Origin: MGIIb-P sp963934015
GTDB taxonomy: Archaea; Thermoplasmatota; Poseidoniia; Poseidoniales; Thalassarchaeaceae
Direction of reading: 5' to 3'
DNA length: 37,318 bases
Assembly: GCA_963934015.1 (NCBI GenBank)
Contig: CAWVWT010000021.1
Location: 1 to 37,318, forward strand
Shown here: positions 17,886 through 25,198 of the stretch, one piece after another
Position numbering within the stretch: the first letter of the stretch is position 1
How the letters are laid out: each line of letters begins with the position of its first letter
Translations under genes and position numbers: made by a program
The notes under the pieces: model-generated
What the model was told of the DNA's origin: nothing
The model's input: the letters and a program-made list of their open reading frames with translations, nothing else
Database searches by the model: none

Positions 17886-18335
17886 CTAGAATCGACCCGT
17901 ACTGCCAAATCCGCCGTCACCTCTATCAGTCTCATCAAGAGCCTCTCTGTCGACTTCTACAAATCGAATTTCAGGGACGCGTTTCAGTAGTAATTGGCCA
18001 ATCCGTTCACCTTTCTCAACAACAAAAGATTCAGTCTTTCCAATCCAGTGTGCGAGCACCATCAATTCACCCCGGTAATCAGCATCAATGGTACCGACAC
18101 CATTGGGCAAAATGAGTCCACGTTTCCCTAGCCCAGAACGACAGCGAACCTGCCCTTCCCAACCTGGTGGAATGGCTAGAACAAGGCCGGTCGGGAGCAT
18201 TTCAGTGGTCCCTTTTTCGACCTCAACCCGCTCAACAGAGTGAAGGTCAAATCCAGCTGCGAGATCACTGCCCTGAACCGGAAGTAATGCATCGGGGTGG
18301 ATGCGGGCAATTCGCACCTCTACGGCCTCGTCCAT
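17886..18335 (-). CDS. dut: dUTP diphosphatase (trimeric dUTPase)
   Basis: The 149-residue protein contains all five dUTPase motifs in order: AAGFDLHS (I), RSGLGKRGL (II), GTIDADYRGEL with the catalytic Asp (III), ERIGQLLL (IV) and the flexible C-terminal RGDGGFGSTGRF (V). It hydrolyses dUTP to dUMP, keeping uracil out of DNA and feeding dTMP synthesis. It is the homotrimeric bacterial/eukaryal type rather than the dCTP-deaminase-like archaeal type. ATG 18335 is chosen, adjacent to GGGGGTG; ATG 18362 would add nine residues. It is divergent from aIF2-beta with a 73-nt gap and is the first gene of the run to lysS. Confidence 0.95.
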   Translation of the reverse strand: MDEAVEVRIARIHPDALLPVQGSDLAAGFDLHSVERVEVEKGTTEMLPTGLVLAIPPGWEGQVRCRSGLGKRGLILPNGVGTIDADYRGELMVLAHWIGKTESFVVEKGERIGQLLLKRVPEIRFVEVDREALDETDRGDGGFGSTGRF

Positions 18336-18381
18336 CACCCCCTGCGCTGAGTTGGGGAACATTGGTTCTGTCGGTGGTCTC

Positions 18382-18387
18382 AAGAAG
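18382..18387 (+). promoter_or_regulatory. Candidate promoter box AAGAAG upstream of aIF2-beta
   Basis: CAAGAAGG ends about 21 nt before the aIF2-beta ATG at 18409, the same distance as the AAGAAC boxes before other starts in the window. Sequence-only inference, with one mismatch to the others. Confidence 0.22.
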
Positions 18388-18408
18388 GGGATGCGGGTGG
18401 GCGAGACG

Positions 18409-18819
18409 ATGACGGACTTCGATTATGAGTCGTTGCTCGACCGAGCACGAGACAAGATTCCCGAAGACATCTCGTCGCGAAGTCGTTGGACATTACCTGA
18501 ACCAGATGTCCTCATCGAAGGTTCACAGACCATCTTGCGTAATTTCAGCGAGATGGTATCGATGATGGACCGCGATGCTGACCATGTCTACCATTTTTTA
18601 CAAAATGAACTAGGTACAAGTGGAACACGTGAGAAAGGACGAATTTTGCTCAAGGGGCGAATCCCTCCACGTCGAATCAAGGGGCGTATCGTTGCCTACG
18701 TCAAAGCCTACATTTTGTGCCATCAGTGCAATGCACCCGACACATCTTTCCTCAAAGAAGACCGCACGACATTGCTGAAGTGTCAGGCTTGCGGTGCCAC
18801 GCGCCCAGTCAAACTGTGA
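18409..18819 (+). CDS. eif2b: Translation initiation factor aIF2, beta subunit
   Basis: The 136-residue protein matches archaeal aIF2-beta, part of the heterotrimer that brings initiator tRNA to the ribosome. It begins FDYESLLDRARDKIPE and has the central alpha/beta domain with the QNELGTSGTREKGRILLKGR stretch. It ends in the four-cysteine zinc ribbon C-x2-C (near residue 104) and C-x2-C (near residue 126). ATG 18409 gives the usual length; ATG 18391 is possible. The gene stands alone between two opposing units, and its TGA directly abuts the TAA of the MDR gene on the other strand. Confidence 0.96.
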   Translation: MTDFDYESLLDRARDKIPEDISSRSRWTLPEPDVLIEGSQTILRNFSEMVSMMDRDADHVYHFLQNELGTSGTREKGRILLKGRIPPRRIKGRIVAYVKAYILCHQCNAPDTSFLKEDRTTLLKCQACGATRPVKL

Positions 18820-19833
18820 TTACTTCGGGCTGAAGTCGAGCAATACTTTACCTCGATTACCACGATCATGAATGTGTTGTTGTGCCGCGACCACATCCTC
18901 AAATCGATAAACAGAATCAATCACCGGATCAATTTGTCCTTCTTCAAGCATCTTAGCCAGTGAAACCATTTGTTTACGAACGACTTCTTCATCCTTCCAC
19001 ATACCCATGTGGATGCCGTAGACCGATTTGTTGGAGTTCATCATGCGAATTGGATCAAAACGAGGCGTAGTCCACCACATTTTGAGGGCTTTCAGCATCG
19101 ACCGCTTCGGTCCCTTCACGGCGGAAGATGCCCCGAAGACATAGAGTCGCCCTCCAGTGCGCAGGGCGCGATAAGAATCCATGATGTGTTTGCCCCCAAC
19201 TGGGTCTAATGCATGGTGTACGCCTCCAATCTCTGATTTGATGCGCTTGGCGAAGTCCTCCCCTCGGGGAATGTGAATCATTCCTTGTGATGTTACAAAA
19301 TCTGCCTTATTTGCAGATGCGGTACCATACACACTGCCCGCCTCTAGGGCCTTGGCCAGTTGGGCGGTTGCTGTACCCACCCCACCTGCGGCATGGTGAA
19401 CCAAAATGGAATCACCTGGTTTGAAATTGCCCAAGTAGACCAGCATGTGGTGTGCGGTCAGATAGGTCACTGGCATTGCAGCAGCAGCATCGAAAGAGAC
19501 ACTCTCAGGCAGGGGCCAGACCTGTTTTGCATCGACCACCACTTGCTCAGCATACCCTCCGAATCCAGAGAATGCAACAACACGGTCGCCGACGGTAAAG
19601 CCCTTGACATTTCCACCTACTTCTCGAACAATTCCTGAAACCTCGTATCCGGGTGTGAATGGGAAATCTGGTGCCGCTCCATACAACCCCTGCCGCATCA
19701 TCAAATCTGCAAAGTTTATGCCGGCTCTGTGTACTTCAATTCGGACTTGGTCAGCCGTGGGTTTTGGATTACCTTCTGCGATGATTTCAATGACTTCCAA
19801 CCCGCCTCTGCGGGCATACACGACACGTTTCAT
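18820..19833 (-). CDS. Zinc-free MDR oxidoreductase (quinone oxidoreductase/VAT1-like)
   Basis: This 337-residue protein belongs to the medium-chain dehydrogenase/reductase superfamily. The N-terminal GroES-like domain contains HRAGINFADLMMRQG near residue 35 and PFTPGYEVSG near residue 58. The Rossmann domain contains HHAAGGVGTATAQLAK near residue 142. It contains no cysteine at all, so neither the catalytic nor the structural zinc of alcohol dehydrogenases can be present; it should be an NADPH-dependent quinone or enone reductase type. GGAGG lies 6 nt before the ATG at 19833, overlapping the end of the ferredoxin gene. Its TAA stop meets the TGA of aIF2-beta with zero spacing. Confidence 0.9.
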   Translation of the reverse strand: MKRVVYARRGGLEVIEIIAEGNPKPTADQVRIEVHRAGINFADLMMRQGLYGAAPDFPFTPGYEVSGIVREVGGNVKGFTVGDRVVAFSGFGGYAEQVVVDAKQVWPLPESVSFDAAAAMPVTYLTAHHMLVYLGNFKPGDSILVHHAAGGVGTATAQLAKALEAGSVYGTASANKADFVTSQGMIHIPRGEDFAKRIKSEIGGVHHALDPVGGKHIMDSYRALRTGGRLYVFGASSAVKGPKRSMLKALKMWWTTPRFDPIRMMNSNKSVYGIHMGMWKDEEVVRKQMVSLAKMLEEGQIDPVIDSVYRFEDVVAAQQHIHDRGNRGKVLLDFSPK

Positions 19834-19834
19834 G

Positions 19835-20149
19835 CTAATCCTCCAGTTCCATCCTCAAATGTTCGGCTACTGTTCCTGAGCGAAGATGCTCAAGTAGTTC
19901 CGGGACGTTTTCTTCTCCAGTGAGAGTGTACCACACACCCTCGGGGTAAACTACGCAAGAAATCCCACGTTCACATTGACCCAAACAACCGGATTTCTGT
20001 ACTCGAATATTAGGTATCCCTTCAGCCTTGGCTGCAGTCTTAACCGCCTTCATCAAAGCCAAACTTCTCTTGGCGGAACAGCAGCCGCGCAGTGCATCAC
20101 TGTCTCTCTCATGAGCGCAGAAGAACATGTGCCGGTTGAACCCATTCAT
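19835..20149 (-). CDS. Thioredoxin-like [2Fe-2S] ferredoxin
   Basis: The 104-residue protein has the cysteine pattern of thioredoxin-fold [2Fe-2S] ferredoxins: C11, then C23/C24, then C55-x3-C59 in SGCLGQCERG, with the family's VVYPEGVWY strand after it. It should be a soluble one-electron carrier. ATG 20149 gives the normal length and lies 4 nt after the stop of the carbinolamine dehydratase gene. An ATG further upstream would overlap that gene by over 130 nt. The MDR oxidoreductase gene begins 1 nt after this stop, so the carrier could serve it, though MDR enzymes usually use NADPH. Confidence 0.88.
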   Translation of the reverse strand: MNGFNRHMFFCAHERDSDALRGCCSAKRSLALMKAVKTAAKAEGIPNIRVQKSGCLGQCERGISCVVYPEGVWYTLTGEENVPELLEHLRSGTVAEHLRMELED

Positions 20150-20153
20150 CACA

Positions 20154-20399
20154 TCACACCAACCGGTCAATTTCCTCAACGAGTTTCCAATCACGGATGG
20201 ATAATCCATCGACATCATGGCTCCAAGTTCGGACAAGGACTCGTCCCCAGCCGAGTTCGAATTCGGCATGATGATTCTGCGCTTCACAAATGGCCCCTAC
20301 CTTGTTGACAAATTCAAGGGCGATGGCAAAATCCGGAAAGGACCAAACACGCTCCAAATGATGTTCGTCAATGATTTTCCAATCAGAGTGGGAGTCCAT
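20154..20399 (-). CDS. Pterin-4a-carbinolamine dehydratase
   Basis: This 81-residue protein fits the whole length of the PCD/DCoH family. FPDFAIALEFVNKVGAICEA is followed by the active-site NHHAEFELGWGRV (the family usually has HHPE) and by the C-terminal SHDVDGLSIRDWKLVEEID. It dehydrates 4a-hydroxytetrahydropterin, normally to recycle the cofactor of aromatic amino acid hydroxylases. Some members act in folate or molybdopterin contexts. No hydroxylase is in the window. The ATG at 20399 starts 4 nt after the preceding stop. The pterin substrate fits FolP and FolB elsewhere in the window. Confidence 0.88.
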   Translation of the reverse strand: MDSHSDWKIIDEHHLERVWSFPDFAIALEFVNKVGAICEAQNHHAEFELGWGRVLVRTWSHDVDGLSIRDWKLVEEIDRLV

Positions 20400-20403
20400 T
20401 GGT

Positions 20404-20835
20404 TCAACCCCAGAGATGATCGTCGTCTCCACCTTTCGTTTTCTTCTCAACATCCTCATGGATCTTGGTACGACGTTTCTGGTCTTCACGCTCAAATTGG
20501 AGTAATTCATTGTCGTCGATGTAAGCAGGTCGCATATGTGCAATTAAGCGAACTTCGACAATTACGTCACGTGCAATATAGCGATAAACACCATTTGTAT
20601 CGAGAACTTCTACACTCATTTTGTTCGTACCAATAAGGCGGCCACGGACCCATTCTGTCGCACCTTTGGACAAGGAACGCGCATCGAGAAGAACTTCGAC
20701 CAAATCATCACGCCTCATGCCTGCACGTCGGTCGAGAAGTGGACCGGTTAGCACATCTTCGCATACTTCGGGCTTACCGAGGGCCTCCCAAATTGAGAGT
20801 GCCCATTCAGGGAGGTCTGGTGAATCATCAGGCAT
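20404..20835 (-). CDS. Small protein of unknown function, possible Sm-like barrel
   Basis: I do not recognise this protein. With the start at ATG 20835 it has 143 residues. The N-terminus is acidic and Pro-rich (PDDSPDLPEW). A helical region with DRRAGMRRDDLVEVLLDA follows. A strand-rich central stretch of about 40 residues (WVRGRLIGTNKMSVEVLD...YRYIARDVIVEVRLI) has the alternation of a small beta-barrel such as Sm/Hfq or SH3-like. A highly charged C-terminal tail ends it. The next genes encode carbinolamine dehydratase and a ferredoxin. An upstream ATG at 20940 would overlap the divergent GTPase start. The Sm-like idea rests on pattern only. Confidence 0.65.
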   Translation of the reverse strand: MPDDSPDLPEWALSIWEALGKPEVCEDVLTGPLLDRRAGMRRDDLVEVLLDARSLSKGATEWVRGRLIGTNKMSVEVLDTNGVYRYIARDVIVEVRLIAHMRPAYIDDNELLQFEREDQKRRTKIHEDVEKKTKGGDDDHLWG

Positions 20836-20938
20836 CGGAATCGAACTGCCCAATCCTTGCTTGCTCTTGAACCGATGGGTTGTCTCAAGCCCCTTGTTTG
20901 AAGAGGGATGGACTCCGCCGCAGGGATGAGGGGAACGC

Positions 20939-22060
20939 ATGGTTTCAGTCGCTTGGCGCAACATTCCAACCGTGTTGACCGTTGAAGAGCTCCTCGATAA
21001 GGCGTTCAGTAAGGCGAAGAAGGCAGGGGATGCCGTTGTCGACAAAGATCGCACTTTCCGAACTCGAAAGCAAATGACCCGAATGGTCGGTTCAGCGGGT
21101 GATTCCCTATCCTCGACTCTCCTTCTATGGGTTCGGCGTTGGCCGAGTCTGGATAAGATGTCTCGATTCGATGTGGCCATGGTCGAAGCCGCGGTGGGTT
21201 GTGATTACTACCGACAGAGTTTGGGTGCATGTCAATGGGCAGCCCAGAAATGTGTTGAAATATCGCAGCAAAATGCAAAGAAATTGCGTAGAATGGTCAA
21301 TCTTCCACCTATGCATGAGTCGCGTAGAGAAGCGTATGGGCGTATTTGCAGCATCATGGGCCGAATCGAGAAGAATCTCGATTTCCTTCGTGATGCACGG
21401 GATACACTCAGATCTCTCCCTATGATTGATTCAACTGAACCCTGTCTAGTGGTTGCGGGTGCACCCAATGTGGGGAAATCAGCCCTCATTGCATCGATGT
21501 CAAGTGGCAAGCCAGAGATTGCAGCTTATCCATTTACTACTCGGAAGTTACACGTGGGACATTTCGTTGATAGGCGTATCAAATACCAACTCGTCGACAC
21601 ACCAGGGCTTTTGGATAGACCCATGGAGGAACGCAACCAAATCGAGATGCAGGCGATTGCAGCATTGGAGCACGTCGGTGACCTTTGTCTATTTTTGATG
21701 GATCCTTCAGAAACCGGAGGGACCAGTTTAGAAGTGCAGACAAATTTGCTGAATGAGGTCGCTGGTTTGTTACCTCAAACCCCATTGATTGTCATCGATG
21801 GAAAGGGTGACCTCATCGAGGATATTGATGCCGATGAATGGGTCGAAGTTTGCAAGATGGAGGCGGCATTGGAAGGGGACCCTGAAGGCCCGATTCCAGA
21901 AATTCGAAATCCAGCAACAGGCCACCTTGTCATCAGTGCAACAGAACCAGCCGGTATCGAACGGTTGCGATACGAAATCATCGAAAGAATAGGGGAAATG
22001 CGTGAAACTGACCCGCTCATCCTACCTGAAAACTGGCACATTCGTGACGATTCGGTTTGA
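20939..22060 (+). CDS. NOG1-type GTPase (Obg-HflX superfamily)
   Basis: The 373-residue protein has a helical N-terminal domain (1-160) as in NOG1, followed by a G domain. G1 is GAPNVGKS (174-181), G2 is in PFTTRKL near T200/T201, G3 is DTPG (220-223) and G5 is ISAT (332-335). The G4 position reads DGKGD (287-291) instead of the usual NKxD, which may change guanine specificity or affinity. NOG1 proteins act in large ribosomal subunit assembly. GAGGGG 5 nt before ATG 20939 supports the start. The stop is separated by one base from the stop of the opposing small zinc-ribbon gene. Confidence 0.9.
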   Translation: MVSVAWRNIPTVLTVEELLDKAFSKAKKAGDAVVDKDRTFRTRKQMTRMVGSAGDSLSSTLLLWVRRWPSLDKMSRFDVAMVEAAVGCDYYRQSLGACQWAAQKCVEISQQNAKKLRRMVNLPPMHESRREAYGRICSIMGRIEKNLDFLRDARDTLRSLPMIDSTEPCLVVAGAPNVGKSALIASMSSGKPEIAAYPFTTRKLHVGHFVDRRIKYQLVDTPGLLDRPMEERNQIEMQAIAALEHVGDLCLFLMDPSETGGTSLEVQTNLLNEVAGLLPQTPLIVIDGKGDLIEDIDADEWVEVCKMEAALEGDPEGPIPEIRNPATGHLVISATEPAGIERLRYEIIERIGEMRETDPLILPENWHIRDDSV

Positions 22061-22061
22061 A

Positions 22062-22178
22062 TCAAATCGTGGTAATGTGCCCACATCGGACACAGTAGAC
22101 CTTACGTTCCGAGATTGAAGGTTCCAATCCACTGACATCAATGCCAGCCCCACATCCACTACAGCAGAACCCACTCAT
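22062..22178 (-). CDS. 38-residue zinc-ribbon protein
   Basis: This short ORF encodes 38 residues with a four-cysteine zinc ribbon: CCSGCGAG near the N-terminus (C-x2-C) and VYCVRCGHI near the C-terminus (C-x2-C), 24 residues apart. Three things argue it is real. The cysteine spacing is that of a functional ribbon. Its stop sits 1 nt from the GTPase stop, matching every other convergent junction here. And an AAGAACCG box lies 21 nt before its ATG. Function unknown; tiny ribbons of this type are common in archaeal transcription and translation accessory proteins. Confidence 0.7.
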   Translation of the reverse strand: MSGFCCSGCGAGIDVSGLEPSISERKVYCVRCGHITTI

Positions 22179-22199
22179 GCTCTACCCTACCCACATTCG

Positions 22200-22205
22200 G
22201 TTCTT
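22200..22205 (-). promoter_or_regulatory. Candidate promoter box AAGAAC upstream of the 38-residue zinc ribbon
   Basis: CAAGAACCG on the coding strand ends 21 nt before the ATG, inside a 44-nt noncoding gap. It resembles the boxes at 6131, 28280 and 33715. The leader between box and ATG ends TAGAGC, as does that of the thioredoxin-like gene. Confidence 0.3.
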
Positions 22206-22222
22206 GAAAGCCACGCACTGGC

Positions 22223-22801
22223 TCAGTCCTTGCGAATCTTTCCCACCATTGGGAATGCCATGTGCATTCCAGATACACATAAACCGATTCCAGTCAGTGC
22301 GAGAATGACTTCAACCCAGGTTGCGAGATGCACAGACCATTCTGTCGTGACGGCATTGTCTTGGAGCTCAATGGCACCAGTATCCCCTCCAGTCACAAAG
22401 CGTACACTGCCAGGTTCTAGATCGTGCGAAATCACTCCTTCATGATCGGGGCCACCTGCGAGGAATACGTAATCGGAAGATGTACAATTGGTCAATCCAG
22501 TATCACCTGGTGGACAGGATTCAGCATACTTTGCATCGACAATTCCAATCCATGCTTCATCATCCAATTCCATTGAGATATCTAATTGAACATCCAGTAA
22601 AAAGAATGCAGCAGGTACATCGAGGTCTGCCTCAGACATCCCCGTTGCGCACTCCGATTGAGTCCCTACACAAGGAAGGGCTGGAATTTCATCGTCAATG
22701 ACCCCTGACGCGAAACCAAAGAATGAGACCAGTACCAATAGCAAGCACAGAGAGCCTGTGGCAAATGGAAGCAAGGACATGATTCTTACCATCATTGTCA
22801 T
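22223..22801 (-). CDS. Membrane-anchored exported protein of unknown function
   Basis: I do not recognise this 192-residue protein. It has a hydrophobic N-terminal segment (8-31) and a second near the C-terminus (162-183). Between them is an acidic domain of about 130 residues with cysteines at 44, 51, 96 and 106 that could pair outside the cell. The topology suggests an extracytoplasmic domain held by two membrane helices. The start is uncertain: ATG 22801 or 22795, both close behind GAGGTAGGAGGT. It follows the DUF2116-like gene by 14 nt and so belongs to the UMP kinase run. Confidence 0.7.
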   Translation of the reverse strand: MTMMVRIMSLLPFATGSLCLLLVLVSFFGFASGVIDDEIPALPCVGTQSECATGMSEADLDVPAAFFLLDVQLDISMELDDEAWIGIVDAKYAESCPPGDTGLTNCTSSDYVFLAGGPDHEGVISHDLEPGSVRFVTGGDTGAIELQDNAVTTEWSVHLATWVEVILALTGIGLCVSGMHMAFPMVGKIRKD

Positions 22802-22815
22802 TCTACCTCCTACCT

Positions 22816-23130
22816 CTACGCCATTAATTGCAACACCAAAGCGCCAACCATAATCGCTGGAGCGATATAGAGTAGAATATTCCATCTTTTTTGTTGCCGT
22901 TGTCGACTGTCGTATTCGTCTGAACATTCCGAGTCACCACACACAGGTGGTTCCCTTTTCAGTGCAACCGGGCAGTGGCAAATGGCACAATGGCGATGAG
23001 GGGCTACGTAAGCACTCGAACTCGCAGATTTGGGTAAACCGGTTTTCCCACCTTTCCGCTTTTTTTCTCCAGCCTTGGAAATCTCGGCATTGGCACGAAT
23101 TTGGTCAGCGAGTTTCTGCTTGTTCGCCAT
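22816..23130 (-). CDS. DUF2116-like zinc-ribbon membrane protein
   Basis: The 104-residue protein has a Lys-rich N-terminus (GEKKRKGGK), a zinc ribbon HRHCAICHC...VCGDSEC (C48-x2-C51 and C64-x4-C69), then a basic stretch (SRQRQQKRW) and one C-terminal membrane helix at 84-103. This matches the archaeal DUF2116 type: a short ribbon directly before a tail anchor. Members are uncharacterised. The start is ATG 23130, 5 nt after the UMP kinase stop; GAGAG nearby may serve as a weak ribosome-binding site. It is probably co-expressed with UMP kinase, without an evident functional link. Confidence 0.78.
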   Translation of the reverse strand: MANKQKLADQIRANAEISKAGEKKRKGGKTGLPKSASSSAYVAPHRHCAICHCPVALKREPPVCGDSECSDEYDSRQRQQKRWNILLYIAPAIMVGALVLQLMA

Positions 23131-23135
23131 ATCTC

Positions 23136-23837
23136 TCAACCTACCTCGACGCGTGTCCCAATGAAGGGTTTACCGGCCAATGCGTCTGCCATCCGTTCCA
23201 TTTCCCGACCATCAAGTACTGCCAAGGGTAAATCATTGTCAATTGCCGCTTGAACACCAATCGGATCGATGACGGCTGAACCACCGGCTTTCCCATGAAT
23301 GGGTGGGCCAACGATTTCTTGTAATTCCACAAGGGTCATAGATTCTATAGGTCGGGCCCCTGAATCCGTTCTTGGGTCTGATGAATAGACGTGTGAAACA
23401 TTTGTGGCAATCAAACATCTGGCCGCTTTGGCTTCAATAGCCAACCTGATTGCGACATTGTCAGTGGTATGTCCTGGCTTTGTTCCACCCATGACGACCA
23501 CTTTATGCGCCTCAAGACCTCTGGCTGCAGATACAACATCTGAGGGGATACCTGCACAAACATCGAGATTGGCACCCCGCAGTATTTGGGCGACAATAGC
23601 GGCGTTCAATCGAGTTGCTGCGATCCCGATTTCATCTAGCGCAGCGACATTATCGAGAATAGGTTTGGCTAGCTCAATCGCTTCTCTGGCCGGGGCACCC
23701 CCTCCTACAACGATTCCAATCGGTGTATCGCATGCCGAAAGAAGGTCGGCGAGCGAAGAAAGCCACGCATGCCTTTCATCCACTTCAGGGCGCAGTAAAC
23801 TGCCGCCAAGAGCGAGGACCAGAGGGGCTGCCATCAT
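23136..23837 (-). CDS. pyrH: UMP kinase, archaeal type
   Basis: The 233-residue amino-acid-kinase-fold protein has LALGGSLL at the N-terminus, VVGGGAPARE near residue 43, the nucleotide-binding MGGTKPGHTTDNVA near residue 116 and the ATNVSHVYSSDPR stretch near residue 144. The ATR-x-NA pattern near residue 73 and the MGGT-PGHTTD motif point to the archaeal UMP kinase rather than aspartate or glutamate kinases. It phosphorylates UMP to UDP, downstream of CarAB in pyrimidine supply. Tandem ATGs at 23837 and 23834 make the exact start uncertain. A 103-nt gap with a strong hairpin separates it from prf1. Confidence 0.88.
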   Translation of the reverse strand: MMAAPLVLALGGSLLRPEVDERHAWLSSLADLLSACDTPIGIVVGGGAPAREAIELAKPILDNVAALDEIGIAATRLNAAIVAQILRGANLDVCAGIPSDVVSAARGLEAHKVVVMGGTKPGHTTDNVAIRLAIEAKAARCLIATNVSHVYSSDPRTDSGARPIESMTLVELQEIVGPPIHGKAGGSAVIDPIGVQAAIDNDLPLAVLDGREMERMADALAGKPFIGTRVEVG

Positions 23838-23866
23838 GGTACTCGCATAGGTGACGATTCATGACA

Positions 23867-23899
23867 CCTTCCCTCTCGGGCGGCTACGCCGCCGGAAGG
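23867..23899. repeat. GC-rich hairpin between pyrH and prf1
   Basis: GGCGGC (23879-23884) and GCCGCC (23888-23893) form a perfect 6-bp stem around TAC. Outer CCTTCC (23867-23872) and GGAAGG (23894-23899) can add a second stem across a 6-nt bulge. It lies in the divergent gap, so it cannot be a terminator for either gene. A leader structure, protein-binding site or dispersed small repeat are options. Confidence 0.55.
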
Positions 23900-23940
23900 A
23901 TTGATGAGGGCCGAGCCGACGCCAAGGGCGAGGAAGCGCA

Positions 23941-25194
23941 ATGTCCGAGGATCTTGAGATGCAGCAGCGCCGCCTCAGGGCAAAGAATGCGCTGGATGAT
24001 TTGAGCAATATGCGTGGCATGGGCACAGAACTTGTGACTGTGATTATCCCACCCGATCGAGCCATCCACGATGTGCGCCAGCAATTGTCCCAAGAACTGG
24101 GTCAAGCATCGAATATCAAATCTAAGCAAACCAAGAAACACGTATCCGATGCGATTGAATCCGCAATATCCTCAATCAACAACATGAAGGCAACCCCTGA
24201 AAATGGAATCGCTCTCTTCACTGGGCATGTTATTGTAGGCAATAACAAAACAAGGATGACCACGATTGTCATCGATGAGCCCCCTGAACCCTTCCGATCT
24301 TTTCGCTATCGATGCGATAGCACGTTTGAGGTCACACAATTGGAAGACATGCTGATCGACAAAACTTGTTACGGTATTTTTGTCATAGATCGGGGGGAGG
24401 CTGCTTATGGGGTGGCCAGCGGGAAATCCGTTCATTGTCAAGAAGAAATACAATCCAACATCATGGGTAAACACCGTCAAGGTGGGCAATCTGCACAACG
24501 TTTCGAGAGATTGATTGAAGAGCACGCACACAAATTTTTCAAGCGGACAGCCGAGCATGCAAGTAGTTACTGGCTTGGGATGATTGACAATATGGAGGGT
24601 ATTATCATAGGTGGTCCTGGAGGGACCAAGGATCAAGTGTTGAAGGGTGAATTCTTCCATCATGAAATTGCCAAACTTGTTCGAAAACCTACCTTTGATG
24701 TTGGCTACTCCAATGAATCTGGGTTGCGTGAATTGGTTCAGAGAGCCGGTGGCTTGATGCATGAAATCGAGTTGGACGCTGAACGACAATTGGTCGACCA
24801 ATTTTTAGCTGAAATCATGCAACAGCATCCCAAAGCCACCTATGGCGAGATGATGGTTAGAAGCGCCCTTGAACAAGGGGCTGTCGACACCCTCCTACTT
24901 TCCGAAGGATTGCGAAAGATCCGTCAAGCATACACCTGTCGCCAATGTCAGCATGGTTGGCAGATTACAGCAGAACGGCTTGTTGAAATCCCGCCCTGCC
25001 CTTCGTGTAATGCAGCATCCGATCAAATTAGAGAGGATCCGGAGAATACAATTTCACTTATGGATGAACTGACCCTGATGGCTGGCCACTCTTCCAGTAA
25101 AGTCAAACTGATTTCTATGGATACCGAAGAAGGTGCGACCCTGATGGAGGCCTTTGCTGGTCTAGCAGCATTGCTGCGCTACCCGTGGAGTTGA
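23941..25194 (+). CDS. prf1: Peptide chain release factor aRF1
   Basis: The 417-residue protein is the archaeal/eukaryal-type release factor that reads all three stop codons. Stop recognition uses NIKS (58-61) and YRCDSTF (123-129, the YxCxxxF motif). Peptide release uses GGQ (181-183). The C-terminal domain carries a zinc ribbon, CRQC near residue 333 and CPSC near residue 353, often retained in archaeal aRF1. GAGG lies 7 nt before the ATG at 23941. argS follows after 4 nt, giving a translation-related pair. All catalytic motifs are intact. Confidence 0.97.
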   Translation: MSEDLEMQQRRLRAKNALDDLSNMRGMGTELVTVIIPPDRAIHDVRQQLSQELGQASNIKSKQTKKHVSDAIESAISSINNMKATPENGIALFTGHVIVGNNKTRMTTIVIDEPPEPFRSFRYRCDSTFEVTQLEDMLIDKTCYGIFVIDRGEAAYGVASGKSVHCQEEIQSNIMGKHRQGGQSAQRFERLIEEHAHKFFKRTAEHASSYWLGMIDNMEGIIIGGPGGTKDQVLKGEFFHHEIAKLVRKPTFDVGYSNESGLRELVQRAGGLMHEIELDAERQLVDQFLAEIMQQHPKATYGEMMVRSALEQGAVDTLLLSEGLRKIRQAYTCRQCQHGWQITAERLVEIPPCPSCNAASDQIREDPENTISLMDELTLMAGHSSSKVKLISMDTEEGATLMEAFAGLAALLRYPWS

Positions 25195-25198
25195 TTGT

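Noticed and set aside
20403..20940. A longer form of the small Sm-like candidate starting at ATG 20940 or beyond
   Set aside because: It would overlap the GTPase start region and add a low-complexity stretch with no ribosome-binding site; ATG 20835 gives a compact protein.
24172..24801. 209-residue minus-strand open frame opposite prf1
   Set aside because: It lies entirely inside the well-supported aRF1 gene, has no recognisable motif, and long antisense frames are common in this codon usage.
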